This document shows, in pieces, positions 28,923 through 37,350 of a DNA stretch of 64,000 bases (its first letter is position 1; the number at the start of each line of letters is the position of its first letter). Under the pieces are notes generated by a model. It saw only the letters and a program-made list of their open reading frames with translations, searched no databases and had not been told where the DNA came from. The stretch spans positions 12,938,501-13,002,500 of the forward strand of contig NC_021658.1 in NCBI RefSeq assembly GCF_000418325.1, read 5' to 3'. A program made the position numbers and the translations under genes. This DNA is from Sorangium cellulosum So0157-2 (lineage in GTDB: Bacteria; Myxococcota_A; Polyangia; Polyangiales; Polyangiaceae).

Positions 28923-28941
28923 CGGCGGCCGGACGCCGCCG
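28923..28941. terminator. Hairpin after the TetR gene
   Basis: CGGCGGC / GCCGCCG, a perfect 7-bp inverted repeat with a 5-nt loop, lies between the convergent TetR gene and the next secreted-protein gene. Confidence 0.4.
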
Positions 28942-28971
28942 GCGGCTCCAGCACTCCCGCCCTGCGCCGCG

Positions 28972-29460
28972 CTACACGGTCTCGGGCACGAGGATCCGCT
29001 TCGCGCCCTTCCCTCGCTTCTGCTTCTTCGCGGGCTTCTGCTCCAGCCCGAGCTGCTTCCCGATCGCCTTGCGCGCCTCGCGTGCGACCTTCCGGACCCG
29101 CTTCGCCTCTGCCTGGGTGATCACGCCGTCCCTGGCGGCCGCGTCGACCGCCGCCCGCACCTTGGCCTGGACCTCGTCGAGCGCCTTCCGGACCTCGGCG
29201 CGGCGCGCCTCCGGGACGCCGCCCTTCTGCATCTTCGCCTCGACCTTCGCGCGCTGCTTCGCGATCTTCTCGTCGACCCGCTCGCCGAAGCGGGCGGCGT
29301 CCTGCGGGAACGGGGCCGCGCCCTTGCGCAGGCCCTGGCGCGGCGCCTCCGCGGCCGCCGCGGTGGTCTCCTCGGCAGCGGCGGCGGCCGGGGCCGCGAC
29401 CGCCGTGAGGGCGGCGAGCGCGGCGAGCGTTGATGCGATGCGAAGGAGCTTGTTCATCAT
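28972..29460 (-). CDS. Small secreted, highly charged alpha-helical protein
   Basis: A 162-residue protein with a signal peptide (hydrophobic ALAALTAVAAPAAAAA, cleavage near residue 28). The mature part is almost wholly charged helix (ERVDEKIAKQRAKVEAKMQK, VRAAVDAAARDG) and ends in a Lys-rich basic segment. DGVITQAEAKRV resembles an EF-hand-like or helix-loop element, but not convincingly. GAGGCAGG precedes tandem ATGs at 29460 and 29457. I do not recognise a family. Confidence 0.7.
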   Translation of the reverse strand: MMNKLLRIASTLAALAALTAVAAPAAAAAEETTAAAAEAPRQGLRKGAAPFPQDAARFGERVDEKIAKQRAKVEAKMQKGGVPEARRAEVRKALDEVQAKVRAAVDAAARDGVITQAEAKRVRKVAREARKAIGKQLGLEQKPAKKQKRGKGAKRILVPETV

Positions 29461-29696
29461 CCTGCCTCTCGAGATGACACCGTGCGGTGCGAGACTGAGG
29501 TCGCGTCACGAGCCGCGGCCCCGAGGGCGCCGCGCGCTCGCCCCGTGGGACGTGGAGCGAGCGACGCTATTCCCGCCTCACGGAGATCGCCAGTTCGGCG
29601 CCGAGCGCCAGGCTGGCCGCACGGACGGGGATGCCGGCAGGAGCATCTCCGCGACGGCTGAGGCCGCACGTCCCGACGCATCGCGCCTCGCCGCCG

Positions 29697-30587
29697 TCAC
29701 GCCAGCGCGCTCGCCCTCCTCGGGGAGGCCGCGCGGCCGCCGCTGGCCGCCATCGACAGCAGCCGGCTGACGCGCTCCTCGGTCGTCGGGTGCGTCGAGA
29801 ACCACTTCAGCACGGAGCTCGCCCCGGCGAGCGGGCTCACGATGAAGAGGCTGGCCGTGGCCGGACGGGCGGACTCGGCGGGGATGAGCGCCACGCCGTG
29901 CTCCAGCTTGGAGAGCGCGCTGGCGAGCGCCTCCGGGTCGCCGCACAGCTGCGCCCCGGTCTCGTCCGCCATGTACTCGCGCGAGCGCGAGATGCCGAGC
30001 TGAACGAGCGTGGCCGCGATGGGAGCGACGATCGCGAGCGCCAGCCCGCCGAGCGGGCTCTCCCCCTCCTCGTCGTCCGATGAGCCGCCGAACAGCCCGG
30101 CGAAGCTCACGGCATGCGCGATCCACGTGATGCCCGAGGCGAACGCCGCCGCGATGGTCGACACCAGGATGTCGCGGTTCTTGATGTGCGCGATCTCGTG
30201 CGCCAGCACGCCGCGCAGCTCGCGCTCGGTCAGGAGCTGCATGATCCCTTCGGTGACCGCGACGACGCCGTGCTCCGGGTTGCGCCCGGTGGCGAAGGCG
30301 TTCGGCTGCGCGTCCGGGATGACATAGACCCGCGGCTTCGGGATCTCCGCCCGCCGTGAGAGCTCCTCCACCATCCGGTGCAGGCCGGGCGCCTCCTCGG
30401 GCGAGACCTCGGCGGCCCGGTGCACCGCGAGCACGATGCGATCGGACATGAAATACGCGCCCAGGTTCATCGCGAGCGCGAGGACGCCGAACAAGACGAG
30501 GTACCCCGGCCCGAGCGCCCCACCGATGGACACCAGGATTGCCGACATGACGCCGAGCAACAGGATCGTCTTGATCTGATTCTTCAT
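29697..30587 (-). CDS. htpX: M48 family membrane metalloprotease HtpX
   Basis: A 296-residue inner-membrane zinc protease that degrades misfolded membrane proteins. Two N-terminal TM helices are followed by the zinc motif H130-E131-IA-H134 and the third ligand in SREYMADE; two more TM helices lie between. The ATG at 30587 has GGAGGTG about 9 nt upstream; the longer ORF to 30668 lacks support. The length matches the HtpX family (~290). The C-terminus is extended by a short Ala/Arg-rich tail. Confidence 0.94.
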   Translation of the reverse strand: MKNQIKTILLLGVMSAILVSIGGALGPGYLVLFGVLALAMNLGAYFMSDRIVLAVHRAAEVSPEEAPGLHRMVEELSRRAEIPKPRVYVIPDAQPNAFATGRNPEHGVVAVTEGIMQLLTERELRGVLAHEIAHIKNRDILVSTIAAAFASGITWIAHAVSFAGLFGGSSDDEEGESPLGGLALAIVAPIAATLVQLGISRSREYMADETGAQLCGDPEALASALSKLEHGVALIPAESARPATASLFIVSPLAGASSVLKWFSTHPTTEERVSRLLSMAASGGRAASPRRASALA

Positions 30588-30827
30588 GAAACTCGTCACC
30601 TCCACGGAACGGAGCGCTGCAAACGCTGCTCCCTCATCATCGATGTGTCGTGCACCGCGGCTTTGCAATGCCGCGTGCCAGCCGATCAGCAGGCGTCACG
30701 GCCCGTCGATTCCCGAGGTGGCCGTCATGACCGGCCGGCCCGTTTCGCCGCCCCATTTCGCCGCGGTCGGCCCATTTTGCCCCGTTCGAGATCTCCTAAG
30801 ACGGAGACGGAAGACGAGGAGCGGCGG

Positions 30828-31481
30828 TCAGGCCTGCCAGATCGCCAGCAGCCACACCGCGATCCCCGCCGCACACACCGCGAGCCCCGGCACGGCCCGC
30901 GGCCACACCCACTGGCCCGTCACCGTCACCGCGCGCCGCACCACCCAGATGGCGCCCGCGACCCACGCCACGAAGGCCGCCACGAGCGCGACGACCCAGC
31001 CGACCCGCGGCGCGTCGTCGCGCGCGAGCGCGGCCAGGTGCTCCCGCGCGACCACGGCCGCCGGCTCGGTCCGGGTGCCCGGCGGGCGCGGCGCGGCCGC
31101 CGAGAGCCGGGCGATCGCCGCGTTGGCCTGCTCCAGATCCTCGGCGTGCGGCGTCGTGAGCCACCGCGTCTCCAGGGCGGCCGTGCGCACCGCGCGCCAG
31201 GCGAAGAGCGCCGTGTCGGCCTGGCCGAAGCCCTCCGCCGCCGTCGCGAGCGCGATCAGCCGCTCGTAGGCCACGCGGACGTGCGGGGCGCCGGGAGCGT
31301 ACCAGGCCGCCGCCCGCCGGGCGTGGAGCGCCGCCGCGTGCGGATCGCCGGCGAGCAGGGCGGCCGTGCTCTCGGCGATCTCCCGCTCGCCGGCGACCAC
31401 CACGCGCAGCGACGCCGCGCCAAGGAGAAAGCCGGCGACCGCGATGCCGCGCACGACGCCGAGCACGACCGAGAGCTTCAC
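30828..31481 (-). CDS. Membrane-anchored helical protein coupled to the ABC permease
   Basis: A 217-residue protein starting at GTG 31481, which overlaps the permease stop in a GTGA. One N-terminal TM segment, a helical TPR-like middle (LLAGDPHAAALHARRAAAWY), then two C-terminal TM segments (VVALVAAFVAWVAGAIWVV and AVCAAGIAVWLLAIW). I do not recognise a family. Translational coupling implies that it works with the ABC-2 permease, perhaps as an accessory subunit. Confidence 0.75.
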   Translation of the reverse strand: MKLSVVLGVVRGIAVAGFLLGAASLRVVVAGEREIAESTAALLAGDPHAAALHARRAAAWYAPGAPHVRVAYERLIALATAAEGFGQADTALFAWRAVRTAALETRWLTTPHAEDLEQANAAIARLSAAAPRPPGTRTEPAAVVAREHLAALARDDAPRVGWVVALVAAFVAWVAGAIWVVRRAVTVTGQWVWPRAVPGLAVCAAGIAVWLLAIWQA

Positions 31482-32410
31482 AGAAAATCGCGCTTCTTGA
31501 AGACGAACGCCGCCACCGAAAGGAGCCCGAGCGCCCAGCCGACGCACGTGATCGACGCCCACCCCAGGTAGACCAGGAGGTTCGCGTCGGCGACCTCGCC
31601 CGCGAGCAGCGGGCGGGGCGGCACGTAGATCTGCAGGTTGGGCACGACCCGGGAGAGGGCGCGCCCGGCGGCGCTGATCTGGGGGCCGAAGTACTTCACC
31701 GGCAGCTGGGCGAGCGCGTCGGCGTTGCGCCCGACGAGGAAGATGCCGAGCGTGAGCAAGGCGGACAGGAACGGCGTCGAGAACGAGGAGAACAGCGTGG
31801 CCACGGCCGCGACGATGCCGACCTCGAGGAACGCGAGCGCGCTGCCGGCGAGGACGACGCGCCGCTCCGTGGGGGCGCCGGCCGAGAGGACGACGCCGAG
31901 GACGAGGAAGACCGCCGACCACGGGATGAACCCGTACGTGCGCAGCAGCGGAGAGCGCCACGCGGCGAGGCCGAGCGCCGCGAGCGAGGCGGCGCCGGCG
32001 CCCGCGACGAGCGCGAGCGAGCGGCCGGACAGGACGGCGCTGATCAGCAGCACGAGCCCGGTGTCGGCCAGGATGAACACCGCGAGCGTGAGCAGCGTGC
32101 CGAGGTACTTGCCGACGAGGTACTCGCCGCGGCGGACCGGGCGGGCCAGGATCGGGAAGATCGTCTTCTGCTCGAGCTCGCGGTACAGCGACGTCGCGCC
32201 GATGATGACCGCGACCGCGATGCTGAACAGCGAGATCGACGCGACGCCGAGATCGCTGACCACGCGCGCCCCGTTGTGGAGCGTGTAGGCGCCGACGATG
32301 ATCGAGTAGAAAGCGACCGCGAAGGCCACGCCCGCGAGGCCGATGAGGATGCGCGCCCGAAGCGATTCCCGGTAGGTGTTGAGGGCGATCGCAGAGATGC
32401 GGCCGAACAT
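31478..32410 (-). CDS. ABC-2 type transporter permease
   Basis: A 310-residue permease with six hydrophobic helices. The N-terminal MFGRISAIALNTYRESLRAR and the cytoplasmic loop ELEQKTIFPILARPVRRGEY are typical of the NatB/NosY-like ABC-2 permeases. No ATPase gene lies next to it in the window, so the nucleotide-binding subunit must be elsewhere. Its stop overlaps the next gene. The transported substrate cannot be told. Confidence 0.88.
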   Translation of the reverse strand: MFGRISAIALNTYRESLRARILIGLAGVAFAVAFYSIIVGAYTLHNGARVVSDLGVASISLFSIAVAVIIGATSLYRELEQKTIFPILARPVRRGEYLVGKYLGTLLTLAVFILADTGLVLLISAVLSGRSLALVAGAGAASLAALGLAAWRSPLLRTYGFIPWSAVFLVLGVVLSAGAPTERRVVLAGSALAFLEVGIVAAVATLFSSFSTPFLSALLTLGIFLVGRNADALAQLPVKYFGPQISAAGRALSRVVPNLQIYVPPRPLLAGEVADANLLVYLGWASITCVGWALGLLSVAAFVFKKRDFL

Positions 32411-32458
32411 CGGGGCGACGTTAGCAAGGGAGAGGGGGCGCTTGCAAAGGGCCGCGGG

Positions 32459-34663
32459 TCAGGGTTCGACCTCGTCGACGGCATCGACGACCCGCACGTC
32501 GAGGAACCACAGGCCGTGCGCCATCGCGTGGCCGTCGATCTGGACGTAGTAGACGCCCGGATCGAGCACGAGATCGAGGAAGCTGCGCTGGGGGTCCGTA
32601 CCGATCGTGCAGGAAAGCGGCATTTCGGCGCCGGGGCAGCCCGGGCCGCGGCGGACCGAGAGCAGCGTCTCGTAGGCCGAGCCGGCCATGTCGAGCACCA
32701 CCCGGCGGCGCGCGGTCAGCGTGAGCTTCAGGAGCTGGTCCCGGGCGCCGCGGTCTTGCGTGCCGGCGCGATCGCACCCCGCGTCGAAATCCGCGGCGGC
32801 GTTGGTCGTGTTGCCCTGGAAGAACCCGCCGGTCTCCGGGATCTCCAGCGCGCCCTCGCACGCGTCGGCGAAGGGCACCAGCGTGGGCGGCGCCGCCGGC
32901 CGCACGAACGCCGTCACGCTCACGGGCTGGCCGAGCTGCGCCTCGGCCACCACGCGGTACGACCCCGGGGGGACGCCGCGCCGCGCGCTCCGGAGCGGGC
33001 TGACGTCGCCCTCGCCGCACGCGAGCCGGTCGCCGGCGCCGCCGCACGCCGGCGCGGACAGGGCGATCGAGCCGCTGTCGCCGGCCGACAGCCGCTCGAC
33101 CAGGAGCACGTCGGACGCGACCTCCAGATCGAGCGCGTACACGGCGTCGACCGAAGGCGGGCCGCAGCCGAGGTCGACGTCGTCCTGGTGGCCGAGCAGC
33201 GAGACAGCGACCGTCCGGTTCGGCGCGAGCGGCGCCGCCTCGGCGCAGGCCTCGTCCGGCGGCGGGTCGGTCGGCGGCGCGAGCTCCAGCGTGAGGAGCA
33301 CCGAGGTCGGCGCCGTCGCAGAGACGGCGACGGCGTAGACCCCCGCGGGCAGCGCGCGCCGGAAGAGGTGCGGCGCCGCCGCCGTCTGGCAGGTGAGCTC
33401 GTCCTCGGGCAGCGCGCACCCCTCGGACCGCAGCGAGAGCGAGGGCTCGCCGTCGCCGTCGATCGAGATCGCGTAGAGGTCGACGTCGCTGGGCTCGGCG
33501 AGCTCGAACGTGTAGACGAGCTCCCCGAGGTCGGTCTCGCACGCGGTCCCGAGATCCCGCGCGGCGTCGAGGATCGTCGCCAGGACCGGCGCGCCCGGCT
33601 CGAGGGGCGCCGCGGTGCCGCACGTCTCGTTCTCGGGCGCCGGCGACGGCGGCAGGAACGCGACGTCGACGACGACCGGCGCGCCCTCGGCGGTGGTCAC
33701 GTAGACCGGCAGCGCCGTCGCGCGCTCCGGATCGCCGAGGCCGCGGCCCCGGAGCTTCGCGAGCTTGCCGCCGTCCGCGCTGGGGTGCGGGCGCCCGCAC
33801 GCGAGCTCGGTCGCGGCGTCGCCGCACTGGCCGGCGAGCGTCACCGCGACGTCGGTGCCCTCCGTCCGCGCGGTCACCTGCACGTCGACCGGCGGCCCCG
33901 GCGGCAGGAGCACCGCGGCCACCACGTCGCGCGTGCTCATCGGGCGAGGCAGGCCGCACGAGCTCGCGTAGTGGAAGCCCGCGCCCGCGGTGTTCATCGC
34001 GTACGAGCCCGGCGCCGAGATCTCGAGCGCGTCGGCGCACGTGTCGTGCTCCGGCGAGACGCAGCCGGACTCATCGGTGCGCCCGTCGCAGTCATCGTCC
34101 CGGTCGTTCCCGCAGATCTCGGGCTGCAGCGACGACGCCGTGGGATCGGCGTCGTCGCAGTCGCCCCCGCCGCAATGCGCGTCGGGATCGCCGTCGAGGT
34201 CGGCGTCGCGCGGGGCGCTCGAGCACGTCCTGGTCGGCTCGTCGCAGGCGTCGATCGTGCAGGTGCTCCCGTCGCCGCACGCGATCGGCTCGCCGGGCAC
34301 GCAGCCGAGGCGCGGGTTGCACCGCTCGACCCCGTCGCAGTAGACGTCGTTCTGACACGCGCTGTCGTCCGGCGTGAAACGGCACCGGCCTGCGTTGGTG
34401 TCGCAGGCGTCGAAGGTGCAGGGAAATCCGTCCTCACATTGATCGTCGTCGACGCACGGACCGCCGAGCGTCGGGTCCGCCGGAGCCTGCTCGCCCCCTG
34501 CGCCGCCCGCGCCGCCTTCGCCGCCGGCCCCGCCTGCTCCGCCCGCCGACGGGAAGGGGCTCGGCGCGCTCGAGCCGCAGGCGGCGGCCCCGAGCGCCGC
34601 CGTCGCGGCTGCGGCACAGAGGAGAGCGAGAGGCGTCAAGGAGGAAGAAGAGCGAGTTCGCAT
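32459..34663 (-). CDS. Cysteine-rich MopE-like surface lipoprotein
   Basis: A 734-residue exported protein. The N-terminus is a lipoprotein-like signal (LLCAAAATAALGAAACGSS) followed by a Gly/Ala linker. Residues ~65-150 form Cys-rich repeats (CVDDDQCEDGFPCTFDACD). Residues ~145-195 match the MopE metal-binding motif (GGGDCDDADPTASS, then CGNDRDDDCDGRTDE). The rest is a series of ~100-residue beta-rich repeats of the pre-peptidase type, each with a Cys pair and Y/VYVTT-like strands. ATG 34663 is chosen over an upstream Met at 34717 because it begins the signal peptide. Such proteins are common in myxobacterial outer membranes; the metal bound is not known. Confidence 0.78.
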   Translation of the reverse strand: MRTRSSSSLTPLALLCAAAATAALGAAACGSSAPSPFPSAGGAGGAGGEGGAGGAGGEQAPADPTLGGPCVDDDQCEDGFPCTFDACDTNAGRCRFTPDDSACQNDVYCDGVERCNPRLGCVPGEPIACGDGSTCTIDACDEPTRTCSSAPRDADLDGDPDAHCGGGDCDDADPTASSLQPEICGNDRDDDCDGRTDESGCVSPEHDTCADALEISAPGSYAMNTAGAGFHYASSCGLPRPMSTRDVVAAVLLPPGPPVDVQVTARTEGTDVAVTLAGQCGDAATELACGRPHPSADGGKLAKLRGRGLGDPERATALPVYVTTAEGAPVVVDVAFLPPSPAPENETCGTAAPLEPGAPVLATILDAARDLGTACETDLGELVYTFELAEPSDVDLYAISIDGDGEPSLSLRSEGCALPEDELTCQTAAAPHLFRRALPAGVYAVAVSATAPTSVLLTLELAPPTDPPPDEACAEAAPLAPNRTVAVSLLGHQDDVDLGCGPPSVDAVYALDLEVASDVLLVERLSAGDSGSIALSAPACGGAGDRLACGEGDVSPLRSARRGVPPGSYRVVAEAQLGQPVSVTAFVRPAAPPTLVPFADACEGALEIPETGGFFQGNTTNAAADFDAGCDRAGTQDRGARDQLLKLTLTARRRVVLDMAGSAYETLLSVRRGPGCPGAEMPLSCTIGTDPQRSFLDLVLDPGVYYVQIDGHAMAHGLWFLDVRVVDAVDEVEP

Positions 34664-34761
34664 CGAACGAGGTGAGCGGCAATGAGCGTAGCAGGGCACC
34701 GCCACGTCTGGCATCATGGCGCGCGATTCCGCGGAGCGTGGCGGATAGAGGGAAAAACAGG

Positions 34762-36189
34762 GTGACCAGCGACAGATTGACCCGACCCGAGCTGACGTGG
34801 CTGCTGGCGCAGGAGGCGCGCAGCGCCGCCCAGAAGCTCCGCCAGGGCGTGGGGATGATCGCGACCGAGACCACGCCGCCGCCGGTGCCGTCGCCGGACG
34901 ACGGCTCGGGCGGCGTGGAGAGCACGCTCAACCGGCTCGACGAGGCGGTGAGCATGCTCGCCTCGCTCCACGGCCGGCCCATGCCGCGCGGGCGGCGCGG
35001 CCGCGTCGACCTGACGGCGCTGCTCTGGGAGGTCGCGCCCGAGGCGCGCGTGCAGATCGAGATGGGCGAAGGGACGACGGTGTTCGGCGACGAGACCGAG
35101 CTCCGGCGGATGCTCCAGGTGCTCATCGCCCAGGGCGGCGATCCCACGAGCCAGGGCGGGGCGCCCGACGTGAGCATCCACCGCGTCGGCGACGAGGTGA
35201 GCGTGCGCGTCAACCTCGGGCCGGAGACGCCGGTGAACTTCGAGACCGAGCGGGTGTGGCTGTCGCGGATGGCGCTGCGCTACGGCGGCCGGCTGGAGCT
35301 CGACGGGCTGATGCAGACGCTGACCTTGCCCGCCGAGGTCGATCTCCAGCGCCTCGAGGTCGAGAGCCTGAAGAAGGAGCTGGCCGCGGCGCAGGCGCAG
35401 GGCGAGGCCTACGCGCGCGAGCTCGCCGCGGTCTTCTCGCGGGTCGAGGGCGAGCGCGAGCGCGGGTCGCTGGCCGGCATCGTGTCGCGGCTGAGCGGCA
35501 GCGATCCGGTGTCGCACCTGCCGCCGAGCGGCGACAGCCTCGCGGTGCTCGTGGCGGCGGTGCGGGTGCTCGGGACCCAGCTGCGCGGCATCCTGTCGGC
35601 GATCGGGCGGGACATCGCGCCGCTCCGGTCGCACGGCGGCGACGCCGGGGAGACGGCGGCCTCGGTGGGGCGCCACGTGACGGCGGCGTCGGAGATCGTG
35701 AGCGATCTCGCGAGGCTGGGTGCGTGTCCGCTCCACGAGTTCCCGCGCCACTGCGACGTGGCCGATCTGCTGCGCGACGTCGTGAAGGACGACCTCGCGC
35801 GCGCGGCGCGGCACGACGTGCGCGTGGTGGTCGAGGCGCCGGAGGCCGCGCAGGAGGTGGTGCCGCAGGGCGCGCTCACGGTGCTGCTGCACGCGCTGCT
35901 CGATCATGCGATCAGCGCGTCCCCGCCGGGCAGCGAGGTGGTCGTGACGCTCGTCGAGGGGCCGGGCGGGGTCGAGATCACGTTCGACGACGCGGGGCCG
36001 CCGCTGCCGGCGGCGGCGCGGAGCGTGGTGCTGAGCCGCGATTTCGAGGCGGTCGCGCAGGGGAGGCCGCCGGCGCTGCCGCTCATCGCGGCGCACGCGA
36101 TCGCGGCGCACACGAACTACGGGATCGCGATCGAGGACGGGCCGCGCGGGGAGACGCGGGTGCGGCTCACGATCCCGAGGGCGGGGTAG
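34762..36189 (+). CDS. Degenerate histidine-kinase-like protein with two GHKL-type regions
   Basis: A 475-residue cytoplasmic protein starting at GTG 34762 (GAGGGA upstream). Residues ~5-210 contain an N-box-like segment (TELRRMLQVLIAQG) but no H-box HExxxP. A coiled-coil (~195-235) follows. Residues ~370-475 form a second GHKL ATPase fold (LTVLLHALLDHAISASPPG and GVEITFDDAGPPLP), with weak G boxes and no clear phospho-acceptor His. It looks like a signalling adaptor derived from a kinase by domain duplication. No response regulator is adjacent. Confidence 0.7.
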   Translation: MTSDRLTRPELTWLLAQEARSAAQKLRQGVGMIATETTPPPVPSPDDGSGGVESTLNRLDEAVSMLASLHGRPMPRGRRGRVDLTALLWEVAPEARVQIEMGEGTTVFGDETELRRMLQVLIAQGGDPTSQGGAPDVSIHRVGDEVSVRVNLGPETPVNFETERVWLSRMALRYGGRLELDGLMQTLTLPAEVDLQRLEVESLKKELAAAQAQGEAYARELAAVFSRVEGERERGSLAGIVSRLSGSDPVSHLPPSGDSLAVLVAAVRVLGTQLRGILSAIGRDIAPLRSHGGDAGETAASVGRHVTAASEIVSDLARLGACPLHEFPRHCDVADLLRDVVKDDLARAARHDVRVVVEAPEAAQEVVPQGALTVLLHALLDHAISASPPGSEVVVTLVEGPGGVEITFDDAGPPLPAAARSVVLSRDFEAVAQGRPPALPLIAAHAIAAHTNYGIAIEDGPRGETRVRLTIPRAG

Positions 36190-36293
36190 CTCCGGGCTGC
36201 AGGGCCCGGAGCGGCGCTGTTCCGAGCGCGGCGCGGGGGCCCGTCTCGAGCGACAGACGGGTTGAAACCGCGTGAAAAGCGCAGAATTTCGAG

Positions 36294-36356
36294 CCGCCAA
36301 GCCGCTAAGAACGCCAAGAAGAGAGTCCCCGCTTGGCGCCCTTGGCGGCTTGGCGG
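36294..36356. terminator. Long near-perfect inverted repeat of the CGCCAAG type
   Basis: Arms 36294-36318 and 36332-36356 (25 bp each) pair with only three differences, all G-U-compatible in RNA, around a 13-nt loop. Arms consist of CCGCCAAG / CGCCAAG submotifs. It lies between convergent genes and may act as a terminator; the modular motif also resembles a dispersed intergenic repeat. Confidence 0.65.
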
Positions 36357-36389
36357 TCGAATCGTCGCTCGATCAACGCGATCTGCGGT

Positions 36390-36821
36390 CTAGAAGAGGA
36401 ACGATGTCGCCGAGAAATCCACCTCCCGGTGGAGGTTGAAGCCACGCACGATGTCGATCCCATCGAGGTTCGCCGACGTGGTGACAGGTCGGTCGTCGCC
36501 GCGCCCCACGAGCGTCGCAATGGCCCTGTACTCGTCGGGCGGAAGATCCACCGTCAGGATGAAGTCCTCGCAACGCGCATACTCCCTCGCCACCTCGACG
36601 CTGCCACGGTAGACGATCAGCTCGAGATCGGCCCTGCCGCCGCTGAAGCGAGGGCAGTCCCGCGGCTCGCGCCGGTCGTCGATTGTCCACTCCATCACCA
36701 GGCTCCCCATCGACGACGGCCGAGACCGATCGCCGTCCTTCACCTCGAAGAAGCAGCCCAGGGCCAGAAAGCTCGATAGAGCGAGGCCGCAGATGGGAAT
36801 GACGCCCTTCTCCTGATTCAT
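36390..36821 (-). CDS. Small putative lipoprotein of unknown function
   Basis: A 143-residue protein. The N-terminus (GVIPICGLALSSFLALGC) is a short hydrophobic signal with a Cys at a lipobox-like position. The mature part is beta-rich and contains a run similar to carboxypeptidase-regulatory or transthyretin-like folds (DFILTVDLPPDEYRAIATLV). It is the second gene of a two-lipoprotein operon (33-bp gap). I recognise no family. Confidence 0.65.
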   Translation of the reverse strand: MNQEKGVIPICGLALSSFLALGCFFEVKDGDRSRPSSMGSLVMEWTIDDRREPRDCPRFSGGRADLELIVYRGSVEVAREYARCEDFILTVDLPPDEYRAIATLVGRGDDRPVTTSANLDGIDIVRGFNLHREVDFSATSFLF

Positions 36822-36854
36822 GCTCGAACCCGTCCTTTCGCAGCCACACCACTG

Positions 36855-37208
36855 TCAACGCGGCGTGTAGTAACCGCGCCCCCGCTCGCGGGGAAAGCTC
36901 AGCTCGCGCTCCGGCACGTACCGCGGGGACGCACGGTACGTCTGCCGGTAACGCCTGAGCTCCGCGGGCTCCTGCTCGAAGATGACCCAGCCCCGGTTCG
37001 TCGGGTAATACCACTGGCCGTCGACCAGGTACGCATAGGTGCCGCGGAAATAGACGCGCGGAGACGCCGCGATCTCCACCGGGACGACCTCGGCGCGCAC
37101 CACCGGGAAGCCGGACACGACATACCCCTCCGCCCCGACCGTGCCCAGGCACCCGACCAGCAGCGAGGCGCCGGCCGCGAGCGCAGCCGCCGCGAGCGCA
37201 GACCGCAT
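36855..37208 (-). CDS. Small lipoprotein of unknown function
   Basis: A 117-residue protein starting at ATG 37208 (AGGTG about 11 nt upstream). A clear lipobox (SLLVGC) follows the hydrophobic core. The mature sequence is aromatic-rich: VYFRGTYAYLVDGQWYYPTN, then an Arg/Tyr-rich helical region and a Pro/Arg tail. The YAYLxDGxWYYPT pattern is recurrent in small outer-membrane lipoproteins of myxobacteria but its role is not known. The longer ORF to 37298 lacks a signal at the right place. Confidence 0.65.
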   Translation of the reverse strand: MRSALAAAALAAGASLLVGCLGTVGAEGYVVSGFPVVRAEVVPVEIAASPRVYFRGTYAYLVDGQWYYPTNRGWVIFEQEPAELRRYRQTYRASPRYVPERELSFPRERGRGYYTPR

Positions 37209-37350
37209 CACCGGGAGACACCTGGGCCATCTTCGCTCGCGCGAAGTCACGTTGTTGCTCTGCTTCACGTCATTGCTCCTCGGAACGGAGCTCAGCAACG
37301 CTAGTGCCAGCGCGGGGCGGCGCGACTCGACATCTCCTGTGACCGGGCGC

